NCBI RefSeq assembly: GCF_954871325.1
Contig: NC_088778.1
Span: forward strand, 12,099,882 to 12,163,881
From: Gordionus sp. m RMFG-2023
Taxonomy: Eukaryota > Nematomorpha > Gordioida > Chordodea > Parachordodidae
Direction: 5' to 3'
Length of the DNA: 64,000 nucleotides
Every line of letters starts with the position of its first letter. The stretch's first letter is position 1. Below are positions 1-13,331 of this stretch, piece by piece. The notes beneath the pieces are model-generated. The model searched no databases. It was not told the DNA's origin and was given only the letters and a program-made list of their open reading frames with translations. A program made the position numbers and the translations under genes.

Positions 1-1146
1 CCCCCTTCAGAAAATTATCACTATCTGTGAATATCATTTTAAGCTAATAAAAAATATCCCCCTTAGTCCTCCCCCCACTCCCTGACCCCAAAAAATATAT
101 GCATATATCTTAAACAATAATTTGAAAGAAAGAATGTAAAAGTTGATATTTTTTTTATAAAACTATTCATCATAATTTATACATTTTTGGAAAAAAGCAT
201 TTATATATAAAAAAAGTGAACTAAAAATGCTTTTTAAGAAATGGAATATAATCCAAAGATAAGTCTTAAGACAAAAGTGAAATGTATTATAATTATTAAT
301 AATAGATCCATAAAATTACTAAATAATATAATATATCAAATATAATTTTTTATAAAGTGAGTAATTTTAATTTATTTATCTTAATAAAAGTAAAATATAA
401 TTATAAAACTATTGATAAAATTAAATCATAAATTAAATAAAAAAATTAAAGTACAATACAAACAGTGGAATATTATATGTCGTAGATTTACAGTATATCT
501 AATTTTATCAATTATCATATGACAATCAAGTTATTTTTATCAATATAGCGAATTATATATTTTACAGAAAACTATAAATATTGATAAGGACATCAGAAAA
601 TATCTTTTAAAGTCATTATGGGATGAATAATATAAAAATTAATTTTTAATAGCATTTTAAATTTAAAATAATGGCGTTAAATAATTGAATGTAAATTGTT
701 GTTATATTTATTGTCAAGAGCATTGATTAGTAAAATTTGTTAAAATATTAACTGTAATATATTCTCTAACTATCAAATATGTCTGTAAAAGTAAAATTTT
801 ACCTAGTATTTTGTAACTAATTCTATATAATAGAAGAATATAACTATATGTCTAATTACTTTTTATAAATAAATTCCTTATACTTGTTTGGAATAAATTA
901 ACCATGCTTTTGTATTAATGTATATACAAGTAATTTTTTATATTTTATATAAACTAATAAAAATATATTTTATATCCAGGCTAATTTTTTTAATTAAAAT
1001 TAACCTCCTATCTTGTAAAAATATTTTATGACTATATATAGACTAAGGTAACCCGGCCGAAGGCCCGCCCAAAATGGGGTCTGAGGGCGAATCCCCCAGT
1101 AATTTTTTAATTCCCTCCCCCTTAGGAAAATCCTGGCTACGCCTAT
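1..1146 (-). mobile_element. partial hAT-like element, inverted relative of the 1848-4288 copy
   Basis: Bases about 590-830, read on the minus strand, match the 2440-2650 part of the copy at 1848-4288, including a shared ATTATTCATCCCA block. The right edge at 1048-1146 carries the family's CCGGCCGAAGGCCCG block and a terminal GGATTTTCC/TAGCC-type end, read on the minus strand as GGCGTAGCCAGGATTTTCC. That resembles the CAGTGGCGTAGC ends of hAT elements. The other end lies outside the window or is lost. No coding potential was seen. The hAT assignment is inference from the ends. Confidence 0.5.
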
Positions 1147-1847
1147 GGTGACAAGTATCTTTTAGATTCTACCAAATGTATTGGATTTCTAATAAAGAAC
1201 AGAATTTTCCATAATCTAATATAAACCCTAATCCTTATCTTTGTAGAATATCAATAAGCTAAGCACTAACGACGTTCATGAGCTTGGTATTAGGACCTAA
1301 ACTGAACAGCTTAGTTCGGGGAATCAAAAACATAGTTATTGGCAACTTCGCGCTGCTCAATAGCCCTATGTGTTTTTAAGATCATACTAAATGGTAGTAT
1401 TGAATAAAATCAGTATTTCTAATGATTTAATGTAAACAACAACCCTTATTTTTATTTGACCCCTAATGTGGTCTATAAGCTTAATATCAGTCCTTAACCT
1501 GAACCGAGTAGTTTGCCAAAAGCTGAAAAAAATCTGATAAATATAAAATATCTAATCATCTAATATTGTGCTTAGAGTAGCCCAAGCTCATCATAACCAC
1601 GAACCACAGAGCATAAAATGAAGCCACTCATCCATTTAAGTTATGCATACAGGAAAAAAAATCACACATATAGACACTAAATATAAAAACTTGCCCATAG
1701 TTCAAACCTAATTATGTTAAATTCAAATAAATTAATATCCATATTATATATAGCAATTTACGAAAATAAATAATTTAATACAAATTCAAAATGATGCAAG
1801 CAAATATTTTCTTATATTAAATTAGTTTCATTAAAATTACTTACCCA
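1147..1847. other. intergenic, no gene seen
   Basis: AT-rich sequence with no convincing reading frame, splice structure or repeat that I can place. Confidence 0.5.
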
Positions 1848-4288
1848 CAGTGGCCTGAGCACGCAGGGGCTCGAGCCCCCTGAAAAATTTAAATAATCCT
1901 CCGAAGAAAATTTTTTTTTGATAGCTCCTTAATATCTCCTTGAATTAAAAATAAATTTTTTTTATTGCCCCCTGAACGATTTATTTTATAATTCCATTAA
2001 TTAATATATAGATCTAATTTTATTATTTAAAAATTAATAAGACTATTTAAATTTTTATTAAATGAATGCAATTTTAATTATTAGATTAGATAAATACATA
2101 TAATTATATTTTCACTATGCCAGCTTGCAATCAAATTCTATGTTAAAAATAGAATATCCATATCACTCACTAAATATTAATTTAGCATTAATAGTTGAAG
2201 CTTAATTGACTATTTAAATTATTATATAACCGTAATTAAATTAATATAATCATTTATTATTTGAAAATTAACAAATTTAATATTATAATTAGCCGAGTCC
2301 AAAATCACAAATATTATTCATTTTTAAATTTTATTACCAAGCCTCTTCCTACAAGGTCCAAATAAGAATAAGAGATTTCTTTATAAAATGTAAGTAGACA
2401 TATAGTTTATAATCCTCTATTATATACAATTGATTATAAAATATTAGGTAAAATACTACTTTTACTAACGTATTTGACAGTTATATAATATATTGCGTTA
2501 ATATTTTAATAAATTTTACTAATAAATGCTTTTGATAAAATATAAGTAACAATTTGCATTCAATTCTTTAACTCTATCTATTTTAAAAATATTATTAAAA
2601 ATTAGACATCTTATTATTCATCCCACAATGGATGTAATAAATTAGATATCTTTTCTTTTTTTACGTGATTTTAGGAAAGCTATTTTTTCTTCTTTGAAAA
2701 ACAGTTTTTATTTAAATTTTTAATACGAGTATATTTTTGAAATCAAACTACAATTATTTTAAGATATAATATACCAACTAGGTGGTGCCAAAATAATATA
2801 TAAAATCTTAATTACTTTCATAATATCAATCTGGTTCTTATTTTATAGTTACAAAATTTTTCATTTCTAATATAGCATCCTTGATATATAAATAAAAGGC
2901 TTCAATATATTTGCAGTATTTCTTCTAATTAATTTTAGTGTTTTTGTTTTATCAATTTAGCTAACATAATAAATTCTGATATGTGGCTATGACTGCAAAT
3001 TAACCAGCATCTATTATTTGTGTGGCTATGTAAGTTAAGATTATTACTACTACCGAGAGCATATGATTGCATATTTTAGATAAGGTCAACTGTGAAGTCG
3101 TTTATATATTATTAAAAATGAAAGATAATCTTTTAGAAATTTAATATCTCACAATAATTTTCTCGGTTACTTATCTAGCTTCCATCATATCATCTAAGAG
3201 GAAGCTCTAAACCACTGTTATAGATGCGTCTTTTTATTTCAATTTTTTATATTTAAATAATTACTCTGTAATTTGAATCAATGAACAAGAATTATATTGT
3301 TAAATTATTATTTTATTTTTGAATAGAATGTTAATAGAGTTTTCGACTATTATAATTTATTATATAGATATATTTGAATATATTATTATATCATGAATTT
3401 GATTTACTTTTAATTTTTTTTTGCATATTAAAAAATTTATATTAATACGCAACGATTATAAAATAAAAAACAGTTTTTAGTTTGGAAAGTTTTTGGTGAA
3501 AATTTCGGAAATCTCTTTTGAATAAAGTCGTAAGATTTGTTGTTGAATTAATTAATTATAATAGTCTTTTTTCAATTTATACAAATTATTAAAAGTTTCA
3601 TTTTTATATTTAGATTTAATAATCTCGGTAATTTGCCTTGAAACTTTTATCTAGTCTTTCTTAAATCCTAATAAATATATTACAATTATACGGAATTGTA
3701 ACAACCACCATATAGTTTTATGATTTAGATTGGTGGTTTATATTCTCTTTTTCAAGAATTGTTAATTTGGTTAGGCCTATAAATTTTTCCTTATTGGTCC
3801 ATTCTATAAAACATTGTGTAAAATGGTAACAGAGAGATATATTAGTTTCATGACCTTTTGTCAATGTAAGTTGCTAACGCTAAGAATAATATTGCCTTAT
3901 GTGGTTTTTATAAACCATAATCAATTAAGGCATATGTATGAATTAATTAACCTTTTTTATCATTTGTAATTCTTTAGATGCGAAATGTTTTTATATCAGC
4001 GAAAATATTTTATACTGTAATAAAAGATTTTGTATTAAAAAATATTATATTCTGAAATGTCTTGTATTGTTTTAATTATTTATATGCTAGTATATTTTGT
4101 ATGCATAATATGATAAATGACAAAATATAAAATTCAGAATAATTATTATAAGTTAGTAAATCTTAAAAATGTATTATATATTAATATAAAACCTGGCCGA
4201 AGGCCCGTATATTAGAAGAGTAAGAGGGCTTCGCCCTCCATTAATTTTTTTTAGTTGAGCCCCCTGAGATTGTAAAGGCTAGCGACGC
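1848..4288 (+). mobile_element. 2.4 kb non-autonomous hAT-like element, longer copy
   Basis: This stretch aligns along its length with 61854-63682. Both begin with a CAGGGGCTC..GCCCCCTGAAAAATTT block and both end with CCCCTGAGATTGTAAAGG followed by CTAGCGAC. It starts with CAGTGGC, like many hAT termini. It has no transposase frame. It holds about 490 bases (roughly 3215-3705) that are absent from the other copy; both edges of that block carry CCAC, which suggests a deletion through short homology in the other copy. No clean target duplication was found for this copy. Confidence 0.6.
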
Positions 4289-4639
4289 AAGTATTAGAGT
4301 GAGGTATAGTTATGAATGAGAAGAAGAAAAAAACAAGGCATGAAGCTAAATACAAATAGCTAATTATGTTGTACTTTTATAATTATTTTACATTAAGGTA
4401 TTATTAATATTTTATAATCAGTAAAAGACATATAATGGCATAATAGATTCTACGTTATATTATAATTTTCATTATTATAATCAGAAAAATTACTTATAAA
4501 GGTCCATTAGTTTCCCTAAATCTACTTCGAACTAATAATCAAATTGATTTCCCTTAAACTACTTAATTCAGGCCTATAAAATTTACTGGTTATAAAGTTC
4601 TTTAATCCTTATACAGCGAATAGCTATAAAATATCATTA
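4289..4639. other. intergenic, nothing recognised
   Basis: AT-rich spacer between two transposons. I see no gene in it. Confidence 0.5.
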
Positions 4640-5924
4640 TCTATATATAGACATGTGGGTCGACAGCATTGTCGGCAGCGCCGTTTCTTTTTTTTTAAAT
4701 GATCGGCTGGCGGTGGATAAGCGGCGATGTCAAATATTTTTCTAACTCAAATTTTTTTAAATTAAAATTATAAATTCATTAGAAACCCTTATAAAATAAA
4801 ATTTATGCTTTATTATGTTTATAACTATAATTTAATGATTTTATTAAGTTAAAATTATCATATATAATATTAATTTATAGGACATAATAATGATCTTTTA
4901 GGTTCAGAGTGAGCCGCGCTATGGAAAATACACGCTCGCTGGGTGTGCTCTCAGCTGGAACGCACAGGACCTTTCTAGCTAATATGAAAGTTTAGGAAGA
5001 CTCAATGCTCTTATCTTCCATAACTCTAAGAAATATTTTATCTCTAAATTATGAGGCGAAAATTATGAATAACACTCTTTTTCTAAACTAGAATAGTCTT
5101 GTTGTTTCAGATTATTGTTATGAATAGATGAATGTTTCGTAGCCAATGTAAGATAATCAAATTTTGAAGCAACTTCCGTCGTTTCATATTCGGTTATTTC
5201 GTCCGTGTAAGTCCATAGAGAGGTAGCGTGTTGACATAAAAATTGCACCGGAGTAATATTTTTTCCTTTAAATATTCATTTACTATGTTTATAGATTGAA
5301 AATGAGGATCAAAAAATGCTCCTAACACCTAGTAAAAATATAAAACAAAGAGAAATAATATAAAAAAAATAATTTATGTGTTTTAAAATACTACCTGAAG
5401 ATAGGTTATTGGAAATCTATGATCAAATTTAGTAAGCATATTTTGTTTAAGGGATGCATGGGAGGAATATCATATTCTTTTACAATTAAATGATATTTAA
5501 TTTCACTACAAAATAATAAGGATAAATTTATAGTAACTCCTTTTTTGGACGTATAAAAATTTAACAGTTTTTTTGAAGGTTCTAAGAAAATTTAAAAGTT
5601 CATGCACCAAGTCCCAATAGGAGTTAGATAATTGAGATCCGGTTTCTCCATTCTATTTAATAGAATATTTATTATTGCCAGTCACACTTTATAGCATTAT
5701 TAAAATACTATGCCAACAGGTAGGCACATTTAATTTTAAGGTTTTTTCTCATACCCAAACGATCTTCATAAAAAAAATCATTATCATCCAAATCTAAAAT
5801 ATACGATGTAAATGATATCAATTCAAAACATTTTCTATTTTCGATCGTTTATATTTTCAAAGTCCGTTGTGTTGAATCTTAAGGCAAATATAATTTCTCC
5901 CACTTTTTTAACGAGATTTTCTAT

Positions 5925-6155
5925 TTTATTAACTTTTTTATTCCACCTACTGTCACTGGATTAAGTAATCGATGCCCCAAACATAAATGATGGTCATATT
6001 CTCCTAGACGAACACTTTTCTTTACGTTGGGTCCTGCATCCGTAACCATTTGAATTTTCTTGGACCCTAAATTAAATTCATTTCCAACTTTTCCTATCTA
6101 GGAAAGAATAGTTTCAGCTGTATGTTTTTGAGCGACATGATGTGTCGCCAATGTA
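5925..6155 (-). pseudogene. hAT transposase core, decayed
   Basis: On the minus strand the frame reads VTDAGPNVKKSVRLGEYDHH and then CLGHRLLNPV. This matches the hAT RNase H-fold core: the catalytic-region aspartate in the TDAGPN context and the CxxH motif that precedes the helical insertion domain. Upstream, THHVAQKHTAETILS fits the usual segment ahead of that aspartate. An in-frame TAG follows TILS, and the rest of the element has no long frame, so the gene is dead. A minus-strand frame at 5063-5248 inside the same element is too weak to assign. Confidence 0.7.
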
Positions 6156-6552
6156 TAAAATACAATAAATTATTATCTATTTCGTGAAATATAAAGGTAA
6201 TATAATTTCGCCGTCTATAGTCGGTCGTCCACATTCAAAAGTTATAGCACAAAATTTAAGACTTATATTAATTTGTTGACATATGTATGCTTTTATTGAT
6301 AAATACACATCATCTAATCCACACCGGCTAAGTGTTGTTCTATCTGGTAAATCTTTTGTAACTGAAATAATGCCATATTTCTACATAATAAAAAGTTATA
6401 ATAAAATTATTATGCCATAAAAAATTCTAAATGTGGGAGATCAGTTTTATTTAAATATTCTATTATATTATAATTAAATATTTTAACAGTTAAAATAAAA
6501 ATTAAGATTAAAATAATAAAATATATAATAATATCAATACTTTTTCTGTTTT

Positions 6553-6608
6553 ACTATCCTAATCTTATCTTATCTAACACGTTGGTCACAGACCTGCCCA
6601 AAGTGAGC
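6553..6608 (-). repeat. truncated LINE 3' end with hairpin and pentamer tail
   Basis: CTTATCTTATCTAACACG starts a segment that also occurs at 29076-29140 downstream of a LINE coding end. It contains CACGTTGG and, about 22 bases on, CCAACGTG, which can form a perfect 8-base stem. On the minus strand it ends in GATAAGATAAG repeats, like the microsatellite tails of some LINE clades. Only the last 56 bases are present, as expected for 5'-truncated insertion, here into a hAT element. Confidence 0.55.
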
Positions 6609-6947
6609 CAACGTGTATTATATGGATTGTTTCAATTCAAATTTATAGCAAATAATATTTATTAATTTAAAAAATAAAATCACATTTTAAAATTCAAAAA
6701 ATATTTAATATTATTTTTCTTCTAGTTACAATTCATAAATAATATATAATATAAATAATATGTATCACGCCGTTAAATTTTTACATCGGCGGCGGCGTGT
6801 TAGCGCCCACACTTTTTTGGCGGCGGCATACATGTCTATCTATATACATCAAATGGTGATAAAAATCCTTAATTTTGAAACTAATAGCCAATAGAGTATA
6901 TGAGAACTTTTATTAAAATAAATAAATATTTACCTCTCGCCTCAGCA

Positions 6948-7466
6948 GTCGTTCGTCAGATGATCATAAATTAGTCTTAGAATAGTTTTAAGTACGTATA
7001 TCCACAGAAGCCGGCTTAATGAATTCCCAAGATGAGCCTATCTCCGGTATTGATCTAGATATTCTGCCAAACTAACTATTTTTATATGTTAGAAACGATT
7101 TGAGGGATGACTTCTCCGGGGATACTTTAGCAAGTGCTTGATATATAAGATTTTTCGGGGCTTGTCTAAAGAAATGACCCTACTAGTTCTATTCCCCTAA
7201 ATTCTATCTTACTATATAATGGAAGAGTATAGCATTTAGCCCATAGGATACTGTTTGAGTATTAGAAGGGAATAAAGTTTTGGTGATATATTTTTGATAT
7301 TTGTATAAAGGTTTGTCTTTTTGTTAACTGACTTTGTATCCTTCCATATTTCAATACAGGAACTCACTAGGTATAGTATCCTGGCCAAAGCCTTGTGATT
7401 TTTTAACTTTTTAATTATATTTATTATCTTGCTTTTAACAGGAGAGAACAGTCTATCGGTATTCAT
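6948..7466 (-). pseudogene. LINE reverse-transcriptase C-terminal region, copy 1
   Basis: The minus-strand translation parallels the copy at 29826-30264 through the region after the reverse transcriptase, ending LRLIYDHLTNDC before the stop. The related copy has the recognisable FINKCLRYI and LGHILRQ pattern of non-LTR retrotransposon C-termini. Several frames are needed to follow it, so it is a pseudogene. Its 3' end stops near the right edge of the 4648-6838 hAT. Confidence 0.5.
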
Positions 7467-8559
7467 GCTCTGTGAAGTGGATGGTAATTAAATGTAAGAC
7501 GGGGATGGAGTCTCAATACTAGATAGTTGTGCCGATTTAGAAGGCCAAAATTTAGAAGAAGGTAGTTGACAGGGTTGGAGAAGATGATAAGACAATAGAG
7601 TAGAACAATAAGATGATGGTAGTGTGTAGTCTGTTGACATTATTTGAAATAAGGGAGATTGCTTTCCCACTGTAATATATGGTATAAATCGAGAATTTAA
7701 AAACAAATGAAAATAACATAACCAAAAAAGTGCTAAATATTTCTGAACATGATGAGATTTTGTCCAAATTCCATATACATATGCCCATAATAAATATTGA
7801 CTGCGCGAATGCCTATCTTCTTATATAAGTCACATTTCATACAGACTTTTATCATTAAGTTTTCCTGCATACAAGATTACTATGCCTAACTTTCTTGCTT
7901 CAATACGATGAGTTCGGTTACAAACGACTCTAGGTATGCAATAGACCTACCCTCTAGGATTAGAGGTTTTTGATGATATTTTAAAATATAAAACGTATTT
8001 TTTTTGTTTATGTAATAAATATTTTAGTAACTCTAGAATAGCTCAAATTTTGAAAATAAACTTAGGTAGAATTTTTATTTTAAGATTTCTTTTTTATTTT
8101 GTTTAGTTTGCAGTCCATTATTGCCAAGATCAGATCTGAGCGCCCTTGATTTTAATTATTAGTACAGAGATAATGATCTCATGTGTCCTCGTCCCCCTTG
8201 AGATAAAAAAGCGATACACAGTGTACAGAATGAAAGGATCCCATTGGTTTCAAACTAAAGTGAAAAAAAGTTTATATCCCCAATTCCTATCACAACTCAT
8301 CCGCCTTCGCCGATGTAATAGGCCCCTCAGGTATTTTGGTCATAAAATTGATGGCAAGCTGTCAGTTTTTTTAATGATTGTCCCTAAGTATTTTGCTGTG
8401 GAATAGAAAATCCTTTTTCTACCAAAATAAGACCCCTTTTCTCAAGAACTTTATTAACATTCAATATCGCTTTGTCAACGACGATTTTTCACTACTTTGA
8501 TTTATTGAAGTCGCAAAAAAAAATTTAAGCAAAATCACTATGAAGAAAATCACAAATAT
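7467..8559. other. no supported gene
   Basis: Short frames at 7488-7788 (-) and 8146-8406 (+) exist but show no motif, no plausible splice context and no relation to a family I know. Slightly higher GC at 8105-8410 hints at decayed coding sequence of unknown origin. Confidence 0.4.
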
Positions 8560-8697
8560 TTAGTTTGATAATAACTCCTGGTTGTAAGCTAGATTATCAA
8601 CCAAAAATAGAGGTTTAGGAATATGTTCTCCAATATATACGGTTTTTCCTTTTTTCAACTCGCTGCCATATTTAAGCTCTAACTTCTTCTCCGACAT
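8560..8697 (-). CDS. unassigned 45-residue frame
   Basis: An ATG-started frame of 45 residues beginning MSEKKLELKYGSELKKGK and continuing TVYIGEHIPKPLFLVDN. It is charged, with a composition unlike random AT-rich translation. I do not recognise it. It could be an exon of a host gene or part of an old LINE first ORF. There is no clear splice partner within a few hundred bases on either side. Confidence 0.25.
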   Translation of the reverse strand: MSEKKLELKYGSELKKGKTVYIGEHIPKPLFLVDNLAYNQELLSN

Positions 8698-9060
8698 GCT
8701 GTCAGATGAGACCTAACATATCTGGAAATGTTAGCCGATAACATTATAGGAAAATGTTTCTTTGTGTCTCGAAATCAGTAGTTTGATCAGGAATTCCTAA
8801 ATTATCTAAGTTTTAGCCTAAAGCTAAGTCTGTTAGTTAAGTAAACTATATAAAGCAAATATAGTAGCGATCGTTGTCTTCATCACATATGTAGTTCCAT
8901 AATTAAAATGGTTATCACATATTTTTATCTTAAATTTTCGCCGCCGATATTCTCACATTTTGAATTACACGTTTGTAATTGTAATGGTACTCCCATCGTA
9001 TATTTTATAAATAAAGTGAATGTAAAAGATTTATTCTTTACAACAAGAAGTATTAAAAAC
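8698..9060. other. no gene seen
   Basis: AT-rich spacer with no recognisable content. Confidence 0.45.
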
Positions 9061-9416
9061 CCTCCCATTTACAATTAATGCAATGCATTATTTATGTATA
9101 TTTTTGACATGAATATGAGTTTGGCGATAAAAAGTCTCCCTTTTAAATTACATTTGAAAAAATAGCAGAAAATTTTCCAGAAATAAGTTTAAAAAATAAT
9201 GACTAAGATTTATGCAATAGAGGAGTCAATGTTTAGCAATACCATTGTATTATTATAATAGGTCTAAATAAAAATAATTTTTTACAGAAATATTTTGCCT
9301 ATTTCATCTAAAAATTTAGATATCCCCCAACAAATTTATATTTCCTTTAGCCTACCCCCTTTATTGAAAGCAAACTTTTCCTACCCCCACCCCTCTTCCT
9401 CTCATTTAGAAGCTGG
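9061..9416 (+). mobile_element. right half of the 53940-54495 MITE family
   Basis: It shares blocks with 54140-54495 in the same order: TTTTAAATTACATTT, ATAGCAGAAA, TTGTATTATTATAAT and TATTTCATCTAAAAATTTA, and then a C-rich stretch with repeated TACCCCC. It ends CTCATTTAGAAGCTG, close to the intact copy's CTCATCTAGACGCTG terminus. The left end is missing. Confidence 0.6.
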
Positions 9417-9651
9417 CTGTGCCGATCAAACTTATTACCGATCTATCCAATAAAACCAATCCAATAATTAATACCTATCCGATATTTAAATTGATTTTAT
9501 TTACTATTTATCTTTAAATCCATGTATAAAAATTAATATTTTCTTTTCAAAAAAAGCCAGCTATCTTTCACAAATTATTGAGCGTATTTTATTTTTTTTA
9601 TTCTCAAATAGTTAATTATCTTATTTAAAATATAGACAATATGGCTCAATG

Positions 9652-9801
9652 TATTGTTGTCAAGCGATTCCATTTAGCCATTAATATAAAAACCTTTCGG
9701 CAAATTGTGAGGAGAATCTCCAAGCGATAATTTACTTTTGGCTAATATCTTGAATTAACCTTTTTTTTAAAACGGCTAAATCAAGCCGTTTATAAACACT
9801 A
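9652..9801 (+). mobile_element. 150-base hAT-type MITE
   Basis: The right end read inward is TAGTGTTTATAAACGGC and the left end is TATTGTTGTCAAGCG. They are flanked by GCTCAATG (9644-9651) and GCTCAACG (9802-9809), a 7 of 8 target duplication. The inner arms carry AATTAACC / GGCTAA blocks shared with the copies at 26341-26553 and 41807-42005. Confidence 0.6.
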
Positions 9802-9809
9802 GCTCAACG

Positions 9810-10784
9810 CGACTCGTTGGATTTTAAAATCCCTTTCTTGTTGTAGATATAATAATAAAAAGAATATTTTTTTTAGGTAATCTTTTAAAATAATTGGATT
9901 TTTTTAAGCATACAAATAATGTAATTTTAAGTGTTGTTAAAAGCTACTTTTAAAAATGGCGCGGTACCACTAACGCTATTTGGAAAAAAAAGTAGCGTGA
10001 TATTTGATAATTTTACGTTACTTTATAAAAATTAAATAAATAATATATTTTACATATTTCTAATCTATGTCCATAAAATTAACATTTTAAATTCAAACAT
10101 GTAAAAATATTAATATAGAAATGTAAAATATATGCAAAAAATTATTTTACTGCATATCAATAATAAAATCATATATTAAACCACCAAGTTTAGAATGTGG
10201 AAAAGAAAGTATAAGTTTTGCCTTACATATTTGTTGTAGCATATGACGGTAATGTTGTATTTAATTTTCTAACCTTTTTATATTAGATTAATCAACCTTA
10301 ATACCTATTTACTGGCTCTTTAAGTTAGTAAAAGATCAGAATAAAAATACTTTATTTTACCTTAATGAGTATCAACATGTTGTGCAGATGTAAGAGACCT
10401 AATAGATCTAATAATAAAGACTCTTTCATTCTTCATTATCAAATATTCTTGCCATTCACTTCTGTGAGTAGGATATCAGTAGCAAATGAATTTAATCAAA
10501 TTGATAAATAAAGAATTATCGATAAAGGAAAAACTCTATCAATTATAAAATTATTATAAACTTATCAGCTAATTTTTGAACACCTGGTTCTGATTGTAGG
10601 GTTAATCAATTCAGTTTATATTAAATTTGATTTATTGTACATAGCCTTTTCTAGTACACCAATATTAAAGAAATATCTTTCAATCTATGAAATTTTATGT
10701 ATGGATATACTAAATTTAAAATAGTATATAATAATTTTATAAAATTTATAGATAATATCCAGAATTGGTCAGGCCCTCTGGAAA
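9810..10784. other. no gene; AAGTAGC-type repeat fragment near 9936-10010
   Basis: At 9936-10010 a GTGTTGTTAAAAGCTAC segment with AACGCTATTT and AAGTAGCGTG resembles pieces at 13012-13105 and 46856-46957, probably terminal fragments of another hAT family. The remainder is featureless AT-rich sequence. Confidence 0.35.
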
Positions 10785-12720
10785 AAGAATCTAAATGCAG
10801 ATTCTTTATAAAAAGAAATGGATCTTAGATATAAAAGTATCTTATTCAAAATATCAAAAAAATACTTCTATCTTTTTCCAAATGAGAGATCTTAAATACA
10901 AGATACTTTCATAAAATTATCATTACCAATTTAAAATTGTTTATAAAATACAATTTTTATTATTTATTGATGAAGAACATAATATAAGCATATAATAAGA
11001 TTGTATATTTACAATAATTAATAAAATATTTAATGAGTTAATTATAATAATCATGTCATTATTATTAGTTTTAGCCCATTCAAAGCATAGCCAGGAGGAG
11101 TCTGGTATTTTTAAGGTGAGTTGAAATATTAATTTGAAGAGTATTTAAAAGAGATTAAATTAAATCGTTATTTTTTAAGATAATCAATTTTTCAAATAAT
11201 TCAATATTAGGCCTTTGCCGTTTTACCGAATTTAACATTGTGCCAAAACTAAATAACTTTTTAATTTGAGTTGATTAAGATATTGCAATATTATATTATA
11301 AAAAAATCTTTAATGGAAGGATAATAAGAAAACATTTCTAATGTATTTCGACGAAAATAATTTGAAAGAAAGACAGCTCAATGTTATTTGTTATTGAACT
11401 CAGTAACATTTGTTTAACCAAAAGAAAAATGATCGATATTTTCTGTATTGATATTAAATCTTGGTGTTATAGTTGATTATATACTATTGGTACTATATTT
11501 AGGGCTTCTTTTAGTAATATAAAAATATTTTCTTTATCAGCCAACAATTCATAAGTTCTTAAAATATAGATGTGATAATAATGCCAAAAAAGCTTCGTTA
11601 TATTCAACATCATAAAAAAAATATTTCCAAAATCTTTTGCCAATAACATCTTGGACAACTTTTATAAAGGTAGACAATATTGCAACTTAAATTTTTAAGT
11701 TTACCTATAACCACAAATAGTATGGGCATTAATTATGTACTACTCTGTTCTTGTAGTTTGCCTTAACAATATCCCTTAATATCCCTCAATATAAACAATA
11801 TCCGCTTCTTTAATAATGGAACAATCAATTGTTTCAAATAATAAATTAAAATGTGATTTATATTATAACAGTGAAGTTATACTAGCATATAGGCTATTCC
11901 ACCTGATTAAGCATTGAAATTTTAGCAAATTACCACCTGTTATCTCCCTTATCTTTTCAGAAGATTTGGGCCTTCAACTTGCATTTCATAATTTTGTACA
12001 TTTTCCCATTACTCCATTTCAATTTTATTTTATTGTAAATATTGGTTTTATTTTAATAATGGCATTAAATGAAGTTGATATACTGGGTTGAATTATCTTT
12101 TTTTATTGTGGTAGTTTGCTCTATATTGGGTAGGGTATACTATAAATGCCTAAATGGTATTTCTCATTTTTTAAAAAAATATATAATTATATTATAACAT
12201 AACATTTATAAATAATATACTTTTATGTTTAATAAAATTTGTAGATTGAATTATTTAAAAAAATTTACATCTAAAATTTTAAGATTGACATTTGATTCAG
12301 AGGAACCTATTTACATAATTTTCTTTTCACTACCATGAGTGTTAATAATCCTACAAATTAAAAAATATAAAATTGGTAATTGCATTCTTTCGAGTTACAA
12401 ATTTTTATATAAAATATATTCTTTACTTATTTTGTTTTGATGTTGTTAATCTTTATCTATCTATCTTAATGAGAGTTGTAAATTTGCTAGCTAATTTTGT
12501 TTGTCAAATAAATAAGGATATAATCTGTGAAACATGAATATTTAAAAGAATCTGTATCTTCTGTCAAGAAAATGCAAAAGATAAAAGATTCTTTTCAGAA
12601 TAAAGGATCTAGACACATATACTAGTATCTTATTAAAAATGTCAAAAAAGATACTGAGTACAAGATACAAAAAGGATTGTATCAAAGATACAAGTATTCG
12701 CGATACTGCCCAACTCTGAT
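10785..12720 (-). mobile_element. decayed hAT region with direct subterminal repeats
   Basis: Segments at 10785-10910 and 12550-12715 share AAGTATCTTATT-like and TACAAGATAC blocks in the same orientation. The right edge, read inward, is GTTGGGCAGTATCGCG, typical of a hAT family with BED-finger transposases. A hAT dimerisation-domain relic lies between. No matching left terminus or target duplication was found, so the extent is approximate. Confidence 0.35.
11200..11658 (-). pseudogene. hAT transposase C-terminal relic
   Basis: On the minus strand near 11200-11265 the frame reads KKLFSFGTMLNSVKRQRPNI. This fits the hAT dimerisation domain pattern (ERLFS followed by a spacer and a KR..L.P segment). 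A separate minus-strand frame at 11467-11658 beginning MSKMLLAKDF may be a more N-terminal part. The pieces are short and out of frame with each other. Confidence 0.4.
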
Positions 12721-13331
12721 AATATCTTTTGAAATCAATCTTATTGTAAAATCCATGCCAATTTCAAGTGGTAAAATTTGTGAGATTTAGCAGCCTAAAT
12801 ATTCATGAAAGGGTTCAAAATATTTTGCAAATTTGTGGAATAGTAATTCTATAGTATCATTTTTTATTAAATTTTGAGGTTATCAATTGTCTCCAATTAT
12901 CTTCCATGTCTATCTCTATTGGTAGAATTTATATTTTAAATATCTTGATAAATTAGATATATAGAGCATTTGGAATATAAATTTAAATTAAAGATTATAA
13001 TATAAAATTTTAAAGTAGCGATGCACTACTGGTAACACTATTTTTTTTGTTAAAGTAGTGCACTATTAAGATTAACTATAGTACTAAAAAAGTAGTGTGT
13101 GCTCCTTAATATATCTTAAACTAATATATAATATTGGCTCCATTCTTGAAAAAATAATGTTCATGGAAAGATTTATTTCAATGATTGTATAGAATGTAAA
13201 ATTATAATAGATAATAACTAGGCATATAAAATTATTTTGCAGTATTATTAAAAGATCATCTGAAGTTGTATATTGATGGCCAATGTTATATTGGTGTATT
13301 ATAATATAAAAAAATGTTTTACATTCTTTTA
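12721..13331. other. no gene; short inverted repeat at 13012-13105
   Basis: AGTAGTGCACTA-type arms around 13012-13105 form short inverted repeats with AAAGTAG blocks, probably ends of a lost transposon. The sequence up to the mL49 stop codon holds nothing else I can name. Confidence 0.35.

Larger units (their letters stand above)
4648..6838 (-). mobile_element. hAT DNA transposon with 8-base target duplication
   Basis: The ends are inverted repeats beginning TAGACATGT, followed by GC-rich stretches (GTCGGCAGCGCCG on the left, GCGGCGGCGTG on the right). It is flanked by a perfect 8-base duplication TCTATATA at 4640-4647 and 6839-6846, the hAT signature size. The interior holds a decayed transposase on the minus strand. 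A short LINE 3' end lies inside at 6553-6608. Confidence 0.85.
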